A program made the translations under genes and the position numbers. 22,120 nucleotides of DNA from a virus. This document shows positions 14,527-19,945 of the stretch, piece after piece. The stretch lies in the IMG/VR virus record IMGVR_UViG_3300017991_005538, positions 1-22,120 of that record; one strand, given 5' to 3'. The notes beneath the pieces are model-generated. The model made no database searches, was not told the DNA's origin, and saw nothing but the letters and a program-made list of their open reading frames with translations. Position 1 is the stretch's first letter, and every line of letters begins with the position of its first letter.

Positions 14527-16377
14527 TCATCCCCGCCACCCGCCGATCCATCCCGGTCGCCTCGGGAGCGGCGCTGTCGGCGTCGAGTCCGCTGGGGCCT
14601 GCACCTCGCCCTTCCGGGCCAGCGCCGCCGCCCTCTCCGGAAGGGATCTCACAAACGTCGGTCCGAGAATGTAGAGCGCAGCGAGGCAGTAAACCTCGAG
14701 GTCGAGAGCCTCGTTACGCTCGCGTGTCTTGATCCACTCGCGGACCGTGCCGCGGTTCTTCACCCACTTCCGGACAGCTTTCTCGGCGGTGAGCTGCGCG
14801 ACGTACTCGGCGTCGACCCACTCGGGAAGGTGGCAATACCCTGGACCGGGAGTGCCAATCCGCAGTCTCGAGTAGACGATCTCTTTCGCGGTGTCGACGC
14901 AGAGAGTGAATAGCTTCGCGCGGTAGCGGTTGTGAGTGCTCGGCCGCCCGACGACGGGCTTGCCGCGCTCGGAGCCGCCCCGCACTGCGAACACGCGCCT
15001 GTCGATCCGCGCACGGCAGAACCGGTAGACCTGCTCGGAGTGGTGCCCGCCGCTATCGACGGCCACGCAGGCGATCGGGACTCTCTGTCCGCTTTCGTGC
15101 GTGAACATCTGCCGAAGGAATCGGTCCAGATCGAGCCAAACCTGCTCCCTTCCGGGGTCGCCGTGAAACTGCGAGAACGCTACGAGCCAGGATTCCTCAC
15201 CGGCGCCGTAACCCTTCACCGCGCATTCGAGGCGATCCCCCTGTACGTCGACGGCGGCGACGAGCACGCCGACGCCGGTTGGAACCTCCGCCGGATACCG
15301 CTCGGCTCGGGCGAGAAGGCTCTCCGGCTCGACGGTTTCCCCACGCTCCTCCCACGTCTCGCCAAGCACGCTGTTGACCCAGTTCTTGAGGCGCATCGGG
15401 TTTTCCTTTACGTCAAGGAACTCGGCCACGGCCGCCGACCACGGAAGCCATCCAAGGGGGGAGTAGAGGCTCGAGAGATGGAACCCGATCGTCTCGCCGT
15501 TGCCTGGTGCGGTAGGACGCCACTCGCCGTCGACTAGCAGCTCCATCTTGAACCGCTCCTCGATCAGAGCTCCGCACGCCACGCATGCAAGAGCGGCGGT
15601 CTTCGGATCGTCGTTCGCCCATCGGATGTTCTCCCACCGGATCCAATCGAAGTTGCCGCAGTGCGGGCAGGGGACGAAGTAGCGGCGCTGGTCCGACGCG
15701 AGAAACTCGCGCTCGATCCTAGAGAGGCCCTTGATCGTCGGCGTCGAGACGAGGAAGACCTTTCGGCGCGAGTACGTCGGGCCCGTTGTCCGTTTCTCGG
15801 CGAGCGAGATGGGATCCCCCTGGCCGTCCACGTCGCCCGGGTACTCGTCGATCTCGTCGCAGAAGAGCCAGCGTATAGGCATCGACTTAACGCCCGTTGC
15901 GGAGTTGGAACCGGTCAGAAAGAGCACGCCGCCGGGGAATTCCTTGATGAGGAGGCTGTTTCCGCCGTCCCGCGATCGCGCCTCTTTTACGAGATCGTGG
16001 AGTGCTGGTGTGGTCGCGATCATCGGGTCGAGCCGCTGCCGGCTGAACCGCCGCGCCTCTTCCACAGTTGGGCGCACCACGAGGATCGGGCCTGGGGTAT
16101 GGTGCATGACGAAGCCGAGCCAGTTGTTTCCGGCCTCGGTGCCGCCGAGCTGAGAGCCCTTCATGAGAACGACGCGGCGCGCTGGCGAACGGGGGCCGAG
16201 GGCATCCATGATGTCGTGGAGATAAGGCGTCGTCGCCGTCCGCCAATGGATCGCGGCGTGCCCTGCGCGGTTGCCTAGGACGCGGTGCTCGTCGGCCCAT
16301 GCGCTCACCGTGAGTCGCGGCTCGGGGCGCCAGCCTGCACGGTAGGCGGTCTCGTAGACGTCACGGCCGTTCTGCAT
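14527..16377 (-). CDS. terL: Terminase large subunit (lambda GpA family)
   Basis: This 616-residue protein matches the lambda gpA-type terminase that translocates DNA into proheads and cuts it. The N-terminal ATPase has a Walker-A-like KGSQLGGTE (73-81) and Walker B WLFCDEIDEYP (170-180). A zinc-ribbon insert has C237, C240, C265 and C268. The C-terminal RNase-H-like nuclease shows AAVDVQGDRLE (D377), VAVDSGGHHSE (D441) and NEALDLEVY (D559). All key residues are present and the length is normal, so the enzyme appears functional. The ATG lies inside the end of the small subunit gene (17-base overlap). No portal gene follows. Confidence 0.93.
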   Translation of the reverse strand: MQNGRDVYETAYRAGWRPEPRLTVSAWADEHRVLGNRAGHAAIHWRTATTPYLHDIMDALGPRSPARRVVLMKGSQLGGTEAGNNWLGFVMHHTPGPILVVRPTVEEARRFSRQRLDPMIATTPALHDLVKEARSRDGGNSLLIKEFPGGVLFLTGSNSATGVKSMPIRWLFCDEIDEYPGDVDGQGDPISLAEKRTTGPTYSRRKVFLVSTPTIKGLSRIEREFLASDQRRYFVPCPHCGNFDWIRWENIRWANDDPKTAALACVACGALIEERFKMELLVDGEWRPTAPGNGETIGFHLSSLYSPLGWLPWSAAVAEFLDVKENPMRLKNWVNSVLGETWEERGETVEPESLLARAERYPAEVPTGVGVLVAAVDVQGDRLECAVKGYGAGEESWLVAFSQFHGDPGREQVWLDLDRFLRQMFTHESGQRVPIACVAVDSGGHHSEQVYRFCRARIDRRVFAVRGGSERGKPVVGRPSTHNRYRAKLFTLCVDTAKEIVYSRLRIGTPGPGYCHLPEWVDAEYVAQLTAEKAVRKWVKNRGTVREWIKTRERNEALDLEVYCLAALYILGPTFVRSLPERAAALARKGEVQAPADSTPTAPLPRRPGWIGGWRG

Positions 16378-16924
16378 CGGCTATCTCCTGGCAGATTCGC
16401 TCGATCTCTTCTTCGAGGATGCGCTGGACTTCTGCGGCGTCTTCGGTTGCAGCGAGGATGGCAGCGACCCGCTCGGGAAGGGCGATCAACTGATCTCGTG
16501 CTTTGCGGGCCATGTTGAATGCGCCGACTCGGACTTCATCGGCACGAATGAGAACGCCGCGCTGACGGTCGAGCTCGAGCTTGGCAAGCTGCGCCTGATA
16601 GAGCTCCCGTGCCGCACGCGCCTTGGCGTAGCCCGTCGCGGTGCCGTTTTCGCCCCCGGCCTCTTCGGAACCCCCAAAGTCCATGGGCTCCGACGGCTCT
16701 CCAGCACGTCGGGCGTGCTTCGGCTTACCCGTGATCCTGTTTCGCGGCTTGCTCTGGTCGGTGTTCTCACGCCACTCGCGGTCGGCCTGGGTGGGATCGA
16801 TCTTGCCGTCAACCGTAGAGATACGGCCCGCCTTGACGGCCCTGTGGACAGCGACGTTGGAGATGCCGCGCCGGCGGGCGTACTCGCGCTGGGAGATCAG
16901 CTCCTTTTTTCGCGCTCTGGCCAA
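16361..16924 (-). CDS. terS: Terminase small subunit (Nu1-like)
   Basis: A 187-residue DNA-recognition subunit. The N-terminal winged-helix-like domain (LISQREYARRRGISNVAVHR, then DGKIDPTQADREW) matches phage Nu1-type small terminases. A polar linker and a long C-terminal helical segment follow (AARELYQAQLAKLELDRQRG to the end), which would serve oligomerisation and binding of the large subunit. It probably starts at TTG (16924-16922), two bases after the methyltransferase stop. The ribosome binding site is weak, so translational coupling to the upstream gene is likely. Its end overlaps the large subunit gene. Confidence 0.85.
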   Translation of the reverse strand: MARARKKELISQREYARRRGISNVAVHRAVKAGRISTVDGKIDPTQADREWRENTDQSKPRNRITGKPKHARRAGEPSEPMDFGGSEEAGGENGTATGYAKARAARELYQAQLAKLELDRQRGVLIRADEVRVGAFNMARKARDQLIALPERVAAILAATEDAAEVQRILEEEIERICQEIADAERP

Positions 16925-16926
16925 GC

Positions 16927-18387
16927 CTATTCATCCCGAACGGTCCCGCGGTTCGCGGCAACCTCTTCGAAGGTGGTCCCGTCTGCCTCCAGCACCGCCT
17001 TCTCGCCGGTCGCCGTTTGCCAGCGTTCGATAATGACGTCGCAGTATGCGGGGTCGAGCTCCATTACGAAGCATCGCCGTCCGGTTTGCTCAGCTGCGAT
17101 GAGCGTGCTGCCGCTTCCGCCGAAGAGATCGAGCACGGTCTCTTTGGGTTTTGAGGAATACTGGATTGCCCGCACCGCCAGCTCGACAGGCTTCTCGGTG
17201 AGATGGACCATGCTCTGCGGGTTGACCTTCTTGACCGCCCATACGTCGACGGCGTTCGATGGGCCGTAGAACTTGTGGCCCGCTCCCTCGCGCCAACCAT
17301 AAAAACACCATTCGTGGTTACCCATAAAGTCTTTGCGGGTGAGTACCGGATGCTCTTTGACCCAGATGATCGCTTGGCTGAAATAGAGGCCCGTTGCCTT
17401 GAGCACTGGCGGATAGTTGCCGCAGTTCGCATAGCCGCCCCAGATATAGAACGAACGGCCGGAGAAGAGGACCCGAGCGATGTTCCCGAACCAAGCCAGG
17501 AGCATCTCGTCGAAGGCTTCATCTGAAACGAAATCGTTGGCCAGGGGTCGGTCCTTGGGGCGCATCTTGCCTTTGCCGGTCGCCTTCACCTTGTGGCGTT
17601 CCAGATCGAACCGCTGGTGGTGTTTTAAGCCGGAGAAGGAGGAAAGCCCCGCTGCGATCGCGTTGTTCGAACGGGGCTCGACCTTCACGTTGTAGGGCGG
17701 ATCGGTGTTGACGAGATGGACCTTGTCGCCGTCGAGGAGCCGATCTACCGCTGCATGGTCGGAGGAGTCCCCGCAGAGCAGCCGGTGATTCCCGAGGATC
17801 CATAGGTCGCCTGGCCGGGTGACGGGGTCCTCCGGCGGTTCAGGTGCGGGAACCTCTTCCGTGGTCTCGTCCTCGAGGAGATCGTGCAATTCGTCCAGGT
17901 CGAAGCCGGTCAGCTCGAGGTTGAAGTCGAGGCCTTCCAGTGCCTTCAGCTCCTCGGCCAGGAGGTCCTCGTCCCAACCCGCGTCGAGGGCGAGGCGATT
18001 GTCCGCGATGATGTATGCGCGCTTCTGTGCCTCGGTGAGGTGGGTGAGCTCAATCACCGGGACGGTATTCATCCCGAGCTCCCGCGCCGCAAGCAGCCGT
18101 CCGTGCCCTGCGATGATCCCGGCCTCGCCGTCGACCAGGATGGGATTCGTCCAGCCGAACTCAAGGAGGCTCGCAGCGATCTTGGTGATCTGCTCGGCGC
18201 TGTGGGTCCTCGGGTTTCGCTCGTAAGGACGGAGCCGGTCGATGGGCCAGTGGACGAGCTTGCCCGGGAGTTTGATGGGTGAATCGTGGGTCGTAGTGGC
18301 GGCCACGTTGGCCTTGTGGGCCAATCCTGATGGCTTCTTGCCCTTGGAACGGGTGTTACATCTGTTACGGGTGTTAACTTGTTTCAT
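16927..18387 (-). CDS. ParB-domain DNA methyltransferase fusion
   Basis: A 486-residue protein. Residues about 42-150 form a ParB/Srx-like N-terminal domain (LRPYERNPRTHS, then GIIAGHGRLLAARELG at 90-105). Residues about 190-465 form an N6-adenine/N4-cytosine methyltransferase with DPPY (229-232) ahead of the SAM-binding LDLFGGSGST (419-428), the beta-class order. Such fusions are frequent in phages and are thought to modify phage DNA against restriction. Target sequence and amino-methyl position cannot be read from this. No cognate restriction gene is nearby. The ATG at 18387 follows a moderate GGGAG site. The first 15 codons contain an internal direct repeat. The gene lies directly before the terminase genes. 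Confidence 0.92.
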   Translation of the reverse strand: MKQVNTRNRCNTRSKGKKPSGLAHKANVAATTTHDSPIKLPGKLVHWPIDRLRPYERNPRTHSAEQITKIAASLLEFGWTNPILVDGEAGIIAGHGRLLAARELGMNTVPVIELTHLTEAQKRAYIIADNRLALDAGWDEDLLAEELKALEGLDFNLELTGFDLDELHDLLEDETTEEVPAPEPPEDPVTRPGDLWILGNHRLLCGDSSDHAAVDRLLDGDKVHLVNTDPPYNVKVEPRSNNAIAAGLSSFSGLKHHQRFDLERHKVKATGKGKMRPKDRPLANDFVSDEAFDEMLLAWFGNIARVLFSGRSFYIWGGYANCGNYPPVLKATGLYFSQAIIWVKEHPVLTRKDFMGNHEWCFYGWREGAGHKFYGPSNAVDVWAVKKVNPQSMVHLTEKPVELAVRAIQYSSKPKETVLDLFGGSGSTLIAAEQTGRRCFVMELDPAYCDVIIERWQTATGEKAVLEADGTTFEEVAANRGTVRDE

Positions 18388-18450
18388 AGCTCTCCCACGT
18401 CTTGAATACCGGGGTCGCCGGCACCCGCGGATTTCAGTGCGTCACAGTAC

Positions 18451-18480
18451 CTGCTGTATATCGCAAGCGATATAGTGCAG
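18451..18480. promoter_or_regulatory. 30-bp imperfect palindrome upstream of the methyltransferase gene
   Basis: The core TATATCGC (18457-18464), AA, GCGATATA (18467-18474) is perfect. The outer CTGC (18451-18454) and GCAG (18477-18480) also pair, giving 12 of 14 matched positions per arm. It lies in the 100-base gap between the tail-like gene and the methyltransferase gene. An operator for the helix-turn-helix protein at 19150-19452 or for the ParB-domain protein, or a recombinase-type site with an AA centre, are all possible. Confidence 0.5.
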
Positions 18481-18487
18481 CCCATTC

Positions 18488-19153
18488 TCATAGTCCCTTG
18501 CCTTTGGCATGCGCGATCGCTTTCACGACCTCGCGCTCCATCTCTTCGCGAAACCATCTCTGCGCAACCTTCTCGGCAGTCTCAACGAACCTAAGGCGCG
18601 GCTTGAGCTTCTTGCCGCTCGTGAAGATGTAGACCGCGCGCGCCGCTTCAGCACCGAGGCGCTGGAAGATACCGACGCCCGGAACGAGATAGGTCTTCGT
18701 CTGCGTGACTCCCGCGCGTCGCTTTCCGGTTGAGGTGCGATCGAACCTCAGTCGTCGCAGCTTAAACTCGGGAGTCACCGGACGTCTGAATTCCGGGCGT
18801 GCAGGCCCGCCCACCACCGGTTCTGCGACTCGCCTCGCCCCCGACGTTGCGGGCTTGCGTGTAGCTCCCCGCTCGAATAGCGACAGGAGGAGGCGCGGCT
18901 TCTTCCCTGCGGAGATCTCAGCGAAGGGCCTGCCCTGCTTGACGGAGGCGAAGGGTTTGATGATGGCCGCCTCGCGGCGCATGAACTCTGTCTTACGGAC
19001 CGTGAACTCTTCCTCAACGCGCCGCCGCTCTGCTTCCTGGATTCGCTTGGCGGTGTTGTTGATCGCGTTCACGACGGCATATGCCAGCCTACGTTGGCCG
19101 TTTTGGAGGCGCTGGATCAAGGACGCGTTATGGACCTGGAGGTTTATCTTCAT
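18488..19153 (-). CDS. Phage minor-tail-like structural protein
   Basis: A 221-residue basic protein. The N-terminal part (VVNAINNTAKRIQEAERRRV, then EEEFTVRKTEFMRREAAIIK) resembles the phage minor tail protein Z / tail-completion type. A Pro- and Arg-rich middle (GGPARPEFRRPVTPEFKLRR) and a C-terminal part with TYLVPGVGIFQR and LRFVETAEKVAQRWFREEME follow. This is the only virion-type gene seen in the window besides the terminase. Its ATG overlaps the stop of the upstream helix-turn-helix gene by 4 bases, an unusual partner for a tail gene. The assignment rests on pattern recall, and a non-structural role is possible. Confidence 0.55.
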   Translation of the reverse strand: MKINLQVHNASLIQRLQNGQRRLAYAVVNAINNTAKRIQEAERRRVEEEFTVRKTEFMRREAAIIKPFASVKQGRPFAEISAGKKPRLLLSLFERGATRKPATSGARRVAEPVVGGPARPEFRRPVTPEFKLRRLRFDRTSTGKRRAGVTQTKTYLVPGVGIFQRLGAEAARAVYIFTSGKKLKPRLRFVETAEKVAQRWFREEMEREVVKAIAHAKGKGL

Positions 19154-19452
19154 CGTTCTTGCTGTCCCGTCGATTCGCGGCTCCGCATCTGCCGTCCATG
19201 GTCGTATATCGCCTCGAGGGTGAGCCGCCCACCCGACATCTCAACCAAGGCCATGGCCCTGGTTGGCCGGGGTGCGTGGCCCTGGAGCCACTCGTACACG
19301 GTCTGGTTAGTGACACGGAGGTCGGGATCACGGGCGAGCGCGGCCACAATGCGCGGCACGCCGAAGTCGCTCACCCATTGGCCGAACTCGGTCTGCCATC
19401 GGTAAGGGACGCGCTTGTAGCGTCCCTTGGTCAGGGCGTTGTGTCGGAACAT
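19150..19452 (-). CDS. Helix-turn-helix protein
   Basis: A 100-residue protein with a Cro/YdaS-type helix-turn-helix at about residues 31-72 (FGVPRIVAALARDPDLRVTN, then QTVYEWLQGHAPRPTRAMAL). The segment LTLEAIYDHG resembles the end of small phage regulators. The ATG at 19452 is chosen because the open frame further upstream looks non-coding and lacks a ribosome binding site. The site used is a weak GGGAAAG. It would be the first gene of the leftward block, so it may control that block. It is translationally coupled to the tail-like gene. Confidence 0.65.
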   Translation of the reverse strand: MFRHNALTKGRYKRVPYRWQTEFGQWVSDFGVPRIVAALARDPDLRVTNQTVYEWLQGHAPRPTRAMALVEMSGGRLTLEAIYDHGRQMRSRESTGQQER

Positions 19453-19945
19453 CGATCTTTCCCAGGAGCGGACGCCGTTTTTGGCCTGGCCCGGTCTTGG
19501 CCAGGGCATACTTCCTCTGAAGGCTAAAGGGGGGTGAAGGCCGGTGGATGGGGACATGAGAGCAGCTGCAATTGCTGGAATCCGTTTACGGCCAACAAGA
19601 TGGCGCGACGGAAACAGGCGGACTGCCGTGAGCACGTGGCTAGGAGGATGATAGCTACCTGCGGGCTCTGACTGACCCTCCAACATCGCTGAGGACGGGG
19701 GAAGGTTCAGGTAGAAAGGCTCCAGGCAAGGAGGGCTTGACATTCGGAGGACTATGTATCATGCTTGTCGCAAGTCATTGTGGAGGCAGTATCTCGGCCC
19801 ATTCTGCACTCAGCGTCACCTTGGAGGGATTCTAGCCCGTACCATTCGGAGCCACGGTATGGGACTCGTTCTTTTCACCACAAATCAGTCCGGCTACCAA
19901 CATGTGATTGTGCACGTAGGTTTTCCGCTGCGAAGGAGGCCTGCC
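19453..19945. other. Intergenic region holding the probable right end of the element
   Basis: These 493 bases separate the last phage-like gene from the secreted protein gene. No convincing gene is seen on either strand. The open minus-strand extension up to 19743 and a plus-strand frame at 19765-20085 look non-coding. The attachment site attR is expected here but cannot be located without the left junction. A possible promoter element TTGACA lies at 19737-19742, and the AAGGAGG of the next gene at 19933-19939. Confidence 0.5.
19737..19765 (+). promoter_or_regulatory. Possible promoter of the secreted protein gene
   Basis: A perfect -35 TTGACA stands at 19737-19742, with CATGCT at 17-base spacing as a poor -10. 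The leader to the ATG at 19946 would be about 180 bases. Confidence 0.25.

Larger units (their letters stand above)
1..19452. mobile_element. Integrated phage-derived element (defective prophage or satellite-like)
   Basis: A serine integrase at the left edge, a phage recombination and replication module in the middle and a terminase pair on the right define a phage-derived element. The right boundary is inferred from the last phage-like gene (helix-turn-helix protein starting at 19452) and the following chromosomal-type secreted protein gene. The left boundary lies at or beyond base 1, because the integrase ends exactly at the window edge, so attL cannot be compared with attR. Portal, capsid, protease, tape measure and lysis genes are not seen. 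About 18-19 kb is short for an autonomous tailed phage with this gene content and within the usual range for phage satellites, but a deleted prophage explains it equally well. Confidence 0.75.

Noticed and set aside
14207-14530. Minus-strand frame whose ATG overlaps the terminase stop
   Set aside because: The 107-residue product is extremely Arg/Pro-rich, overlaps the next gene by 32 bases and looks like an off-frame reading, despite the attractive ATGA overlap.
15661-16278. Plus-strand frame of 205 codons
   Set aside because: Antisense to the well-supported large terminase gene, with no motif and no ribosome binding site.
19453-19743. Upstream extension of the helix-turn-helix protein
   Set aside because: The extra residues are Pro/Ser-rich with no pattern. 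The ATG at 19452 gives a compact domain of normal size.
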